64,000 nucleotides of DNA from Ryuthela nishihirai (lineage: Eukaryota; Arthropoda; Arachnida; Araneae; Heptathelidae). Below, piece by piece: positions 22,194 to 32,914 of this stretch; within the stretch, counting starts at the first letter, position 1, and each line of letters opens with the position of its first letter. Where the stretch lies: assembly GCA_038380435.1 (NCBI GenBank), contig JAWZYU010000028.1:43645095-43709094 (forward strand), given 5' to 3'. The notes beneath the pieces were generated by a model. The model ran no database searches. It saw nothing but the letters and a program-made list of their open reading frames with translations, and was not told the DNA's origin. The position numbers and the translations under genes are program-made.

Positions 22194-23812
22194 GTTGATA
22201 AGTGTTGAATAATATAGGTGTGTATTTTAGATGTTTGTGTAAAGAATTCTTTCACTATTCATCAGTTTCTATGTTGGTAAGTGTTGAATAATATAGGTAT
22301 GTATTTTAGAAGTTTGTGTAAAGAATTCTTTCACTGTTCATCAGTTTTCTATGTTGATAAGTGTTGAATAATATAGGTGTGTATTTTAGATGTTTGCGTA
22401 AAGAATTCTTTCACTATTCAGTTTCTATGTTGGTAAGTGTTAAATAATATAGGTGTGTATTTTAGAGGTTTGTGTAAAGAATTCTTTCACTCTTCATCAG
22501 TTTTCTATGTTGATAATTGTTGAATAATATAGGAGTGTATTTTACAAGTTTGTGTAAAGAATTCTTTCACTATTCATCAGTTTTCTATGTTGATAAGTGT
22601 TGAATAATATAGGTGTGTATTTTACAAGTTTGTGTAAAGAGTTCTTTCACTATTCATCAGTTTTCTATGTTGATAAGTGTTGAATAATATAGGTGTGTAT
22701 TTTAGAAGTTTGTGTAAAGAATTCTTTCACTATTCATCAGTTTTCTATGTTGATAAGTGTTGAATAACATAGGTTTGCATTTTAGAAGTTTGTGTAAAGA
22801 ATTCTTTCACTATTCATCTGTTTTCTATGTTGATAATAATAATAATAATCTTTATTCATATTCATGTTAGTTATACAAAAGTTTAAACAAATGACCCGCA
22901 AAGCATCTGCTTATCTGCAGGAGAGAAGAATAATAACGTTACATGAAAATACATAAGATATAGTTTATAACAATGTCATCAATTATATGAATTCTAGTGG
23001 AAGCTCCATTGTGGTGGTTGAAATTTTTATTTAAAATTTAGTGCCTAGAAGAAAATTTTTTGTCTTATTTTTGATTTCTTTAAAATTGTTTAATAAAATA
23101 ATTTCCCTTGGCAGTTGATTGAACATGCAAGGTATTGTATATGCCCTTGTACATTTCTCATAATTGTTTAATATTTTTGGAAGTTGGAAATAATTTTTGG
23201 ATTGTAACCTTGTGTTTTTCCCATGAGAGATTTTAGATTTAAATTGATTATCAAAAAAATATTTTAAAGTGATGCTGTATTTGTAAAGGTTGTGAAAAGA
23301 GAGTACGCCTAGATAATTTAGTCTTTCTTCGCTATGATAAAATGAATTTCTTAAGTTGTATGGGATTATATTTTTAGCAATGGATGATTGAATAGTTTCT
23401 ATTTTCTTTATATTTAAGTGTTGAATAATATAGGTGTGTATTTTACAAGTTTGTGTAAAGAGTTCTTTCACTATTCATCAGTTTTCTATGTTGATAAGTG
23501 TTGAATAATATAGGTGTGTATTTTAGAAGTTTGTGTAAAGAATTCTTTCACTATTCATCAGTTTTCTATGTTGATAAGTGTTGAATAATATAGGTTTGTA
23601 TTTTAGAAGTTTGTGTAAAGAATTCTTTCACTATTCATCAGTTTTCTATGTTGATAAGTGTTGAATAATATAGGTGTGTATTTTAGAAGTTTGTGTAAAG
23701 AATTCTTTCACTATTCATCAGTTTTCTATGTTGATAAGTGTTGAATAATATAGGTGTGTATTTTAGAAGTTTGTGTAAAGAATTCTTTCACTATTCATCA
23801 GTTTTCTATGTT
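22194..23812. repeat. 80-bp satellite array, right arm (about 13 units)
   Basis: Same unit as 2108-2900 in inverted orientation (gttgataagtgttgaataat ... aaagaattctttcactattc). About thirteen units once the LINE at 22837-23417 is removed, against about ten in the left arm. Confidence 0.95.
22837..23417 (-). mobile_element. 5'-truncated CR1/L2-like LINE in satellite array
   Basis: Minus strand. The 3' end near 22837 has an AATAAAG signal followed by (ATT)n, a microsatellite tail as seen in CR1/L2-type LINEs. The frame 23031-23471 reads the C-terminus of a reverse transcriptase: NYLGVLSFHNLYKYSITL and ARAYTIPCMFNQLPREI (the first codons are read from satellite DNA). It lies cleanly between satellite units; any TSD is obscured by the TAA-rich junction. 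Too short to be active. Confidence 0.8.
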
Positions 23813-24540
23813 TCTTCAGACTGCATTGCTGTTGTTAAGTGTTCAAACTTTCATAACTCATTAAATACTGAACGAATATTCTCGAAAATCGAGATATTGT
23901 TATATTTAATCAATATCTTTATCTGTGATCACATTTATCGAAACCAAACAGACTATTTTTGAAACTATAGAGCTTCCATGTTAATTTCCTACTGACAAAA
24001 TATAAGGTTTTTCCTCAATTTATAGAATTCAGTGTTTCTAAAGGTGAAAAACAGTGAAATATTCATAGATAAAATTACTAGATAAAACAGTACTTGTTAG
24101 CTATAAATAAATTGTAGTACATTTTTATTTAAAAATTGTTACGAATGTTTCTCTTTTTTCAGCTACCTTTGGTAGAAGAGATTCCATGAAAAAGATACTG
24201 TCGATGCTAAAGGTATAATTTGTCACAAGACGTACTCCAGCAATCTGTCATTATTGTTTTGCACTTGGTTAAATATTTTTAAATTGAATAGATATATAGT
24301 AAACAAAGATAAGAATATAATTGCTTAGGAGAATAGAATGGTTAACTAAGAAAGTGAAGACCACGTAAAATTACCTATTTTGTTTAAAAGAAACCTTCGT
24401 GTGGTATTGTGCAAAAACTGCGTAAAGAAAAATAATTGTTTGCAGAGAGGAAAAAAATTCATCTTTTTCGTATATCTTACTGAACTTTCAATATATGTAC
24501 GATAATTAATTCTTTCCTATTCTACATTCAAATGTAACCT
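23813..24540. other. 5' flank of right zinc-finger gene
   Basis: AT-rich, inverted counterpart of about 1445-2107. In the frame of the zinc-finger ATG the last upstream stop is TAA at 24535-24537. No convincing TATA box or splice site could be assigned. Confidence 0.5.
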
Positions 24541-24579
24541 AATTGTAAATCGGTTTCTGGCAAAGTCATTGGAAGACGA

Positions 24580-27309
24580 ATGCATTTGGTTAACAGAAAC
24601 AGGAAGAAACTTTCTTACCATTGTTATACTTACCGCAACGTATTATTAAGGAGAAATGGTTTGAATAAACGGCCACTCGCAAGTTATAAAAAAAGCTTAC
24701 ATGGAAGAGAAATTTCTATCAGAACAACTGACTGGAGAAATGAATCTAGATGGTACGCAAAAACGAGACAGAAATTTACTGGTGTTAATAATGAACCATT
24801 CAATCGAAAAAGACATCTGACACATAAAGAAGAAAAACCTCACAGATGCCACGTTTGTAGCAATACTTTTGCTAAAGTTAATACGCTAGAAAAGAACATT
24901 TTTGCCCAACACAAAATAAAATGTCATTCCTGTAGTAATAAAGGTTTTGCTAAGCGATCGGATACAAAAAGTTGCCTTTTGACCCATACTAAAGAAAATT
25001 CAAGCAGTTTTGTTGCCACTAATGAAAGTTATGCTCGTAAATGGAGTTGGAAAAGTAAACTTTTATCGCATGCCATAGAGAAGCCTTATGTGTGTGATAT
25101 TTCTTATAAAACTGTTTCTCAAGCATCTGATCGGCAAAGCCATTGTTTAACTCGTAGCACGAAGAAACACTTTACCTGTGATAATAGTCAGAAAAGTTTT
25201 ACAAACACATCTAGTTTGCAAACACGTAGTTTAGCACACACAAGGAAGAAGCCTTGTGCTTTTGGTGGTTGTAATAAAACAGTTTCGCAGATATTGAGTT
25301 CGAAATCCAATCTGTTAACACATACGACATGGAAGCTTCATTATTGTGATGTTCGTAATAAAATATTTTCTTTAATATCGAATCGTGGAAAGCTTCGCAT
25401 ATGTGATGTGTGCCATAAGATCTTTTTTCTGACGTCGATTCTGAAAAGTCATCGTTCAAGACATACAAAGAAAAAGCCTCTTGCTTGCGAAATTTGTACT
25501 AAAACTTCTTCTATGAGAACGAGTTTAAAAAGACATATTTTAACAAATATAAAAGATAAGGCTCCTTCTTGCAACGTTTGTAATAAAGGATTTTCTCAGG
25601 CATTGCACTTAAAAACCCATCATTTAGCACATAAAAAAGACATGTCTTATGTATATAATGTCTGCCATAAAGCCTTTCCCAACATATCAATTAGGAAAAG
25701 CCATTTTTTAATATCCAGGAAAGAGAAGCGTCATTCGTGTGATGATTGTAATAAAACCTTTTCTCCGAAATTAAATCTGAAAAGTCAACTTTTAACACTT
25801 ACATCAGAGAAGCTTCATGTATGTGATGTCTGCCATAAAACCTTTGCTCAAGTGTCGACTCTGAAAAGCCATCTTTTAAGACACGCGAAGAAGTCCCATG
25901 CTTGTAATATTGGCAATGAAACTTTTTCAACGAAATCAAGTCTGAAAAGCCATTTTTTAAATCATACAAAAGAGAAATCTTATTCTTGTGATGTTTGTAA
26001 TGCACCTTTTGCTAAGAAATCAAGTCTGAAAAGCCATCTCTTAATACATACATCAGAGAAACTTCATGTCTGCCATAAAGCATTTTATAACACATCGAAT
26101 ATGAAAAGCCATCTTTTAACCCATACAAAAGAGAAGCCTCGTGTATGTGATGTCTGCTATAAAGCATTTTCTCTTACATCGACTCTGAAAAGTCATCTTT
26201 TATCCCATACAAAAGAGAAGCCTCATGTATGTGATGTCTGCCATAAAGCCTTTTCTCTTAGGTGTAATCTGAAAAAACATCTTTTAACCCATACAAAAGA
26301 GAAGCCTCATATATGTGATGTCTGCTATAAAGCCTTTTCTCAGACATCGATTTTGAAAAGACATCTTTTAAGCCATACAAAACAGAAACCTCATATATGT
26401 GATGTCTGTCATAAAGCCTTTTCTCTTTCATGTAATATGAAAACTCATCTTTTAAGCCACACGAAAGAGAAACCTTATGTATGTGATGTCTGTCATAAAG
26501 CCTTTCCTCTTGCACGTAATATGAAAAGACATCTTTTAACCCATACAAAAGAGAAGCCTCATGTATGTGATGTCTGTCATAGAGCCTTTTCTCAGGCATC
26601 GACTCTGAAAAGTCATCTTTTAACCCACACAAAAGAGAAGCTCCATGTATGCGATGTCTGCCATAAAGCCTTTTCTCTTAGGTGTAATCTGAAAAGACAT
26701 CTTTTAACCCATACAAAAGAGAAGCCTCGTGTATGTGATGTCTGCTATAAAGCATTTTCTCTTACATCGACTCTGAAAAGTCATCTTTTATCCCATACAA
26801 AAGAGAAACCCCATGTATGCGATGTCTGCCATAAAGCCTTTTCTCTTAGGTGTAATCTGAAAAGACATCTTTTAACCCATACAAAAGAGAAGCCTCGTGT
26901 ATGTGATGTCTGCTATAAAGCATTTTCTCGTACATCGACTCTGAAAAGTCATCTTTTATCCCATACAAAAGAGAAGCCCCATGTATGCGATGTCTGCCAT
27001 AAAGCCTTTTCTCTTAGATGTAATCTGAAAAAACATCTTTTAACCCATACAAAAGAGAAGCCTCATGTATGTGATGTCTGCTATAAAGCCTTTTCTCAGG
27101 CATCGACTCTGAAAAGTCATCTTTTAACCCATACAAAAGAGAAGCCCCATGTATGCGATGTCTGCCATAAAGCCTTTTCTCTTAGGTGGAATTTGAAAAG
27201 CCACCTTTTAACCCATACAAAGGAGAAACCTCATATATGTGATATCTGTCATAAAGCCTTTTCTCAGGCATCGACTCTGAAAAGACATCTTTTAACACAC
27301 ACAAACTAG
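24580..27309 (+). CDS. C2H2 zinc-finger protein, 909 aa, about 30 finger units
   Basis: Single open frame. Residues 1-90 form a basic region without a known domain. About 30 units of 28 residues follow. Units 1-16 (to about residue 515) are mixed: many have lost a Cys or His, with intact ones such as CDVCHKIFFLTSILKSH and CNVCNKGFSQALHLKTH. Units 17-30 are fourteen consecutive, fully canonical fingers, CDVCxKAFS-x5-L-x2-HLLxH, joined by TKEKPHV. They alternate between types such as SLRCNLKKH and SLTSTLKSH, a sign of two-finger (168-bp) duplication. By family this is a nuclear sequence-specific DNA-binding protein; targets are unknown. No ZAD, KRAB, SCAN or BTB domain is visible. An inverted copy starts at 1408. 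The ATG at 24580 is the first after an in-frame stop at 24535; an upstream exon cannot be excluded. Confidence 0.8.
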   Translation: MHLVNRNRKKLSYHCYTYRNVLLRRNGLNKRPLASYKKSLHGREISIRTTDWRNESRWYAKTRQKFTGVNNEPFNRKRHLTHKEEKPHRCHVCSNTFAKVNTLEKNIFAQHKIKCHSCSNKGFAKRSDTKSCLLTHTKENSSSFVATNESYARKWSWKSKLLSHAIEKPYVCDISYKTVSQASDRQSHCLTRSTKKHFTCDNSQKSFTNTSSLQTRSLAHTRKKPCAFGGCNKTVSQILSSKSNLLTHTTWKLHYCDVRNKIFSLISNRGKLRICDVCHKIFFLTSILKSHRSRHTKKKPLACEICTKTSSMRTSLKRHILTNIKDKAPSCNVCNKGFSQALHLKTHHLAHKKDMSYVYNVCHKAFPNISIRKSHFLISRKEKRHSCDDCNKTFSPKLNLKSQLLTLTSEKLHVCDVCHKTFAQVSTLKSHLLRHAKKSHACNIGNETFSTKSSLKSHFLNHTKEKSYSCDVCNAPFAKKSSLKSHLLIHTSEKLHVCHKAFYNTSNMKSHLLTHTKEKPRVCDVCYKAFSLTSTLKSHLLSHTKEKPHVCDVCHKAFSLRCNLKKHLLTHTKEKPHICDVCYKAFSQTSILKRHLLSHTKQKPHICDVCHKAFSLSCNMKTHLLSHTKEKPYVCDVCHKAFPLARNMKRHLLTHTKEKPHVCDVCHRAFSQASTLKSHLLTHTKEKLHVCDVCHKAFSLRCNLKRHLLTHTKEKPRVCDVCYKAFSLTSTLKSHLLSHTKEKPHVCDVCHKAFSLRCNLKRHLLTHTKEKPRVCDVCYKAFSRTSTLKSHLLSHTKEKPHVCDVCHKAFSLRCNLKKHLLTHTKEKPHVCDVCYKAFSQASTLKSHLLTHTKEKPHVCDVCHKAFSLRWNLKSHLLTHTKEKPHICDICHKAFSQASTLKRHLLTHTN

Positions 27310-27640
27310 AAGCTACACACACATGCAATATCTGCCCTAAAGCCTTTACTGAAATATTGACTCTGAAAAGACATCTTTTAATGCACACGAAGGAGAAGCC
27401 TTTTTCTTGTGATGTTTGTAATAAAACGTTTTCTTGGATAGTATCTCTGAAAAGCCATCTTTTACCACACAAAGGAGTCGTCTCATAGGTGTAGTGTGTA
27501 TCATTGAACGTTTCACTGAAACGGAATCACTGGAAGCTTGGTTTAATGCATATAAAAAGAAGCCTGCTATTATATAAAACCCTTTTCTGGGACATCTACT
27601 CTGAATAGTGATCATTTAACAGACGCAGGCCTACGCTTGT
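27310..27640 (+). pseudogene. Decayed finger units downstream of the stop
   Basis: After the TAG at 27307-27309 finger-like sequence continues in another frame: CNICPKAFTEILTLKRH, then CDVCNKTFSWIVSLKSH, then fading remnants with frameshifts. The array was once longer; a frameshift at the last linker (HTN-stop) ended the present protein. Confidence 0.8.
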
Positions 27641-28856
27641 GAGATTTGTAATGAAATCGATTTTGCAAAAACATCTAAAACCCCAAGAAAATTAATAGCA
27701 TATTAAGAGACTTAATTATTTGTGTTTCAAAGACATGAAATGTGTACTCTTAAAAATGTTCAAAATAAAGCCTTTTCACCAAAATGATGTCTGAAATGTT
27801 CTTTCTATTTGGTACGAGAGAAACCTATCGGTTATATTTTTTAGAACTCTTTTCTCCTCTCCAGTGACTCTTTGCCATAAAGAGTTTTATTTTTTTCAAT
27901 ATTAAAAAACTTCGAATCCGCCTTTGTACTAAAAAAATATAAAGTGATTGCAAATGGTGCTGAACACACCTGAGTTTTCGCGTATTTTTCTTGTTCATGC
28001 TGATTACCAGATAAAGAATTATTAATATGTGTAAGTTTCATAATTCACTTTAAAGTATTTTCTATGATGATTTGAAGATTTTTTTGTTGCTTTTCCTGTC
28101 TAGAACACTTTTAGAAATAAAGTTACCAGAATGCAGTCACATAAATTGAAATATGGTATGACATACATATCAAGTAATAGAAGTCCACATTATTTAAAAT
28201 TTTATTTAAATATTAGGTAAAACGTGAAAAATTTTTATTATCCTTATTTTAATTATTATATAGCAGTTGCTACACATATTATTAAGGACAACATGAAACG
28301 CTATAAAGTCACTATTTTATAGGCCATATGTGCTTTAATGATCACTTTTCGACTTTTTTGCTTGTAAGGCACTAATTTTCGAATGCAGGTTGGTTGCTCA
28401 TTAAAATATGATTGAAAGAAAATAGCATAACTTCATTCAACTGCCCCTAATCTGAAGACTTCTTGGAAATTTCGTGACAATTTTTGCATCGTAAATTCTC
28501 GATAAGCCAGTTCGTCGAAAAAATATTAATTACGATGTGAGACTGTCGAAGACATTCCATTCTTTTAATGGTGCTATCTTCTAAACGTTTCTGAACAACC
28601 TTCACACAACGACAAGGAAAATCCAAGGTTCATTACCATAGAGCGCCCTTATTTTTGGCAACAACTTTTCCAGTATTTCATCCTATCCTTAGCTTTCACT
28701 TTTAAAAGCCTCGAACGCCCCATTTCCATACTAAGACTTTGTTGGAAGTTTCACCACTTTGTTTTCACAGTAAATCTAAAACACCAAGAGATGAATTCCT
28801 CATGAGGTCATCTTCTACTCTAATTGCGAGTAAGGAAAACTGATTTTTATGAATTG
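27641..28856. other. Gene-free AT-rich DNA
   Basis: No ORF with a domain, no RNA gene and no recognisable element. This may include the 3' flank of the zinc-finger gene; AATAAA-like hexamers exist, but none is distinctive. Confidence 0.4.
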
Positions 28857-29028
28857 AATTGGGTTGATTTACCTCTGAATGTCACCTTTTTTGTACATAC
28901 AATGGCCAGTCACAAAGGCACCGAGGGCTCAGGGAAGGTTAGGGGGAGAGGACACACTGGACTGCTGTTAGGACATATATGGTAACCTCCCATCAAGGCC
29001 ATCCAGCTTGTTCTTTAACATGCACATG
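28857..29028 (-). mobile_element. SINE-A 3' fragment
   Basis: Minus-strand tail half: attgggttgatttacctctg, then ctcagggaaggttaggggga and catccagcttgttctttaac. The tRNA head is missing. It abuts the direct repeat starting at 29031. Confidence 0.8.
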
Positions 29029-29030
29029 CA

Positions 29031-29163
29031 AAATTACTGCTGTTTTTTTTGCTTTCCAAACTAAAGGGAAAAATTTCTTTTGGGACTAGAATAATAAAAT
29101 ATTAGGAGGATAGGTACTAATGAAATACAATCTGCATGTTCCAAATAATCCTAGTATTATATA
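29031..29163. repeat. Direct repeat, copy 1
   Basis: About 135 bp beginning aaattactgctg and containing aaagggaaaaatttcttttg recur in the same orientation at about 31071-31202, 2.04 kb away. The two copies differ at scattered positions. Confidence 0.8.
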
Positions 29164-29494
29164 CAGTGGACCCCCGATATAACGTGCATGTCAGGCGGGA
29201 AACCACCCGCGTTATAAGGTGAACCGCGTTATACCGAGCGCGCGGTGGCGACACAATAAACTTCACACTGTAAGCTTTTCTTTTACTCATCATGCATACA
29301 ATAATTAAATACTATTCAAAATACATGCAGGAACTCAATACATACACAATTACTCAATACGCAGTAACAATAAAATGCGATACTCACTAACGCCGCACGG
29401 ACTTGTATAAACATGTTTGAACTTATCGCGAATATCGCCCGCGCTATAACCGAGTGCGCGGTATAGCGAGCAGCGCTATAACGAAGGTCCACTG
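29164..29494. mobile_element. Pogo/Tigger-like MITE, TA duplication
   Basis: 331 bp with ends CAGTGGACCCCCGATATAAC and, read back, CAGTGGACCTTCGTTATAGC. TA lies on both sides (29162-29163, 29495-29496). Inner sequence is GC-rich with repeated cgcgttata-like motifs. No transposase. The ends resemble those of pogo/Tigger elements. Confidence 0.85.
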
Positions 29495-29499
29495 TACTA

Positions 29500-30519
29500 A
29501 TAGGCAGTAATTTCGTGTGGGTGAACGGACGAATGTATGGGCAAACACGAGTTTCTTGTACGTCTGTGGTGTGACAGTAATTGCTGGTTGGTTATTTGGT
29601 TCCACGTGAAATGGATGGTGAAATACGTGTACTTGAGCGATGGATCCCAAATTTAGTTTATAGGTCACTTAGAACTAGACATGTGGGGTTCAGAGATCGG
29701 GTTCCTGGCTGCTGTAGACCGGGGTAATCTTTCTGGAAGTGTACGAAATTTCTGTTATCGATGGAGAGTTGGGAGTGGGGTAAGTTCGTTGACGATGGGA
29801 AAGTAATGAATGGACTGACGCTCCCCGCCAAACTGATGGGGGAGAGGTGAATTAGTATAATCAATAACGTATGTGTAACTAACACACACAAATGAAAAAA
29901 TCTGTAGTAAAAAATAATATAATTTTATTAAAATTAATTATTTTAAAGAAAATTCGCTTCGCCGAAGTTGGATTTCTTATCCTTTATACATTCCTTTTCT
30001 CTAAAAAATTTATTTCTCATGAATATCTCGTGGACACACAATTTGTCTAGGCCTGTACTAACATGTCGTGGTGGCATAGCACTCCAGATGTTTCCTGGTT
30101 TGTGGGGAGCAGACTAGGAATGTTACTTTTGTATTATTTTGCTTCCTTTCCCCACCTGGATAAAATCCTTTTTTGCTTTTCTTCCTATATCAAAATCTAT
30201 TGTTTTACTTTTCCTCTTGTTAAATCCTTTTTTTTTCCTTTTTCTGCATTGCACCAGAACAAAATCCACTTTTCTTTTGGGACCTTTCTACTCTGGATAA
30301 AAAACAAACTACTCTTTTAAGTTACTTTGGTTATGAGTATATATTCTTGTAGCATGTTTTTGTTTTAAGAGATGAATGAAAAATTATTGGTTCGAAAGGC
30401 ACTACTAAATCATTAGGAATGATATTTTCCGATTCTTCTACTTGTTTCAATTTACGCCGTTAGAGCGCGCTAAAATTGGAACTCTAAAGTTCACGTTAGT
30501 AGCTGTAAATTGATACCTT
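29500..30519. other. Gene-free DNA
   Basis: No recognisable element. A pyrimidine-rich stretch at 30120-30300 gives a hydrophobic 85-codon frame (30063-30320) with no start context or family resemblance; I treat it as chance. Confidence 0.4.
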
Positions 30520-30985
30520 CTCCACCCTCTCCTTCGGGGAAGAGGATGAAGTAGGTGCAAAAGGAAACTCCTTCATTCGGGAGGAGGTGGAAGAGCAATA
30601 TCTCTCAGTGAGGAGGATGTAGAGTAGGTGAAAAATGAAAATCTCACCCCTATGGGAGAGTGTGGAACAGGTGGAAAATGAAAATCTTCAGTTAGGGGGA
30701 GGATGTGGAAAATGAAAATCTCCCATTTGGGGGAGGGTGTGGAATAGGTAGGAAAAGGAAAATCTCTCATCAGAGGGTGTGGAATAGGTGGAAAAGGAAG
30801 ATTTCCCATTTGAGAAGGGTGCGGAGTAGGCGAAAAAGGAAAATTTCACCCTGGGAAAGAGTGTGGAATAGGAAGAAAATTTTGGTGGAAAAGGAAGAAA
30901 AAATAGGTGGAAAAGGAAAATCTCTCATCAGAGGAGGGTGTGGAATAGGTGGAAAAGGAAAATTTTCCTCTGGGGAGTGTGTGGA
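30520..30985. repeat. Purine-rich minisatellite
   Basis: About nine imperfect units of 45-55 bp built from ggaataggtggaaaaggaaa and a gagg-rich phrase, with strong purine bias on the plus strand. Frames of 70-100 codons on both strands here are by-products. Confidence 0.85.
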
Positions 30986-31070
30986 GTATGAGTAAATTGC
31001 TGCTGTAATTGTTTTCCTGGAGTAGAAGTTAAAATAATTAAGCAATTTTTTGAATGCCAGGAACTGGGAC

Positions 31071-31202
31071 CAAATTACTGCTGTCTTCTTTTTTGCTTTA
31101 CGAACTAAAGGGAAAAATTTCTTTTGGGACTAGAATAATGAAATATTAAGAGGTACTTATGAAATATAATCTACATCTTCCAAATAATCCATTAGTATTA
31201 AT
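31071..31202. repeat. Direct repeat, copy 2
   Basis: Partner of 29031-29163. The 31203-31670 stretch beyond it has no recognised feature. Confidence 0.8.
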
Positions 31203-31681
31203 TACCACTGTTAGAGGGGGTAAAATCGCAAAATGACGAACTTTCTTCTCCTTGATATAGAGCGTTCTATATTATTGATGTGGTATTATTCTAGTTTTAA
31301 AAATCACAATGCTCTCTCTGCATTTTAGATGAGAGAGTAAAACGGAAATATGTTTTTGCTGTTGGTGTTTTGCTAAGAAACGAAAGCTTAATTTAGCTAC
31401 TAAAAAGCACGCAGACGCTTGTGAAAAAAATAATGTTCACCAAATTGATTTTTGAGGGGTTTCAACATTCTTTTAACGAAAAAAAAAGTTTCATTTTCGC
31501 TGTCAATAATAAGTCTAAAGAGAAAGAAGCCTTAGTTGTAGGGAAGGGGTAGGACCTTTGTTATTTTTTTAGTAGCAAAAATAACATTTTAGAAGAAGCC
31601 AAATTCGAGTTGTTGTGTTAGATCCGTATTGACTAGTGTCACTCGATTTACGATTTAAAACTATGATTTCAGCATAAAGAG

Positions 31682-32050
31682 ACGGGGCGGGGGTGGCTCA
31701 GTGGCCAGGCTCGTAATCTGTAGTTCCCAGGTTCGAGTCCCTGCTGGGTCAGTGTTGAGATTTACCTCCGCAAATTCCCCGTCCTGCCCATGGTCAGTAG
31801 GGCACACCGATGGGCTTGGAAAGGTCGTCATCTGTCGGATGGGATGTTAAGCCGTGTGCGAGAGAGACACCCTGTGCACGTTAAAGAACACGCTGAATGG
31901 CCTTGACGGGAGGCTAGCATCTGTCTCCCAACAGCTGTTCCAGTGGGTCCCCTCCCCCAACCTTCTCTGAGCCTTCGGGGTCCATGTGACCTGGCCATTT
32001 AGCCCATGGTGTGCAAAAAAGTGCCGCTCAGAGGTAAAACAACCCAACCC
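31682..32050 (+). mobile_element. SINE-A, 11-bp TSD
   Basis: Perfect duplication AGCATAAAGAG at 31671-31681 and 32051-32061. The A-box region is shortened (gctcagtggccaggctcg), so promoter function is doubtful. The tail ends in aacaacccaaccc. Confidence 0.95.
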
Positions 32051-32159
32051 AGCATAAAGAGTTACGAGTGGAACCTAGCACTATTTCGCGCTGACAATTA
32101 CAGGCAAATTTTATAGATTAACCATTTTTTTTTGAAAAGTTTAGAATGAGATGCCAGTT

Positions 32160-32600
32160 TAATAGGTACATCCACTTAGTAGCGTGTTGCACCTCCTTTG
32201 GCCTTCAAAACAGACCGAATTCGTCGGGGCATGGGACTTACAAGATGATGGATGCATAGTGCAGGAATATTGTACCACGTGGAAATGATTGTATCGCTAA
32301 TTGCTGCAAATCAGACGGTGGTAAAGTCTCGCTATGAACAGCCCTTACCATCTCATCCCAAAGATGCTCGATAGGGTTTAGATCTGGTGACAGTTCAGAC
32401 CAATGAAGTAAGCAAAACTCTTCTGCATCTTCCTGGAATCATTCGGTGATGAAACCTGCCTTATGAGCAGGTGCATTATCATGCTGAACGTGACCATTCG
32501 AGTGAGGATAAACGGTAGCCATTAAGCGATGACTTGGTCAGCAATGATGTTCAAATGCGCCGTAGCATTCAGATGTCCATCGATGGGTATCAGGTGGCCT
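32160..32600 (-). pseudogene. Tc1-like transposase C-terminal remnant
   Basis: The minus strand reads QHDNAPAHKAG and SELSPDLNPIEHLWDEMVR, which carry the second catalytic Asp and the third-acid region of Tc1-type DDE transposases, then a degenerate C-terminus near the 32160 end. The N-terminal DNA-binding half is absent. It ends in the hairpin at 32596-32645. Inactive. Confidence 0.85.
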
Positions 32601-32645
32601 ACTATGTGCCAGGAACATTATATTGTTCCTGGCACATAGTAGGCC
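32596..32645. repeat. Perfect 22-bp hairpin, 6-base loop
   Basis: The arm GGCCTACTATGTGCCAGGAA plus CA is perfectly inverted across the loop TTATAT; after one mismatch six more bases pair (atcagg/cctgat). The left arm belongs to the Tc1 remnant, so the right arm is a local inverted copy. Confidence 0.9.
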
Positions 32646-32699
32646 CCCTGATACATAGATAAAACATTAGAACAACATTAGAAAACATTAGAAAACATC

Positions 32700-32914
32700 G
32701 ACATTAGAAAATCCCACAACAAACACACAAGACGCTACGGGGTGTCAAGGTCCTAGATACACGAATGCTGACGTCAGAACGTGTGACGTCACCAGTGAAA
32801 AGGTTTTGAGTCTGGATGGTTACGGTCGAGCTCATCCCCAGCATGTGATTGTACATAAATGTGAATAAACTGTCGACCCTTTACAACTCTCGTTCGTGAA
32901 TTGTTGGATATATC
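32700..32914 (+). mobile_element. Possible LTR fragment (left of palindrome)
   Basis: Contains gacgtcagaacgtgtgacgt, a gtgaataaactgtcg signal-like stretch and ctctcgttcgtgaattgttg. The sequence resumes at 44369 with tatatctttatacatca then cttggcgcagcaattctg, where TGGCGCAG resembles a retroviral-type primer-binding site. If correct, the palindrome was inserted just inside the end of a 5' LTR. No gag or pol is recognisable downstream. Confidence 0.35.

Noticed and set aside
25211..27615. Long antisense frames opposite the zinc-finger gene
   Set aside because: They are shadows of the 84-bp repeat unit (recurring LYGLKDVFS-like phrases) and carry no domain.
30573..31045. Proline/phenylalanine-rich or lysine-rich proteins
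   Set aside because: Translations of the purine-rich minisatellite on both strands.
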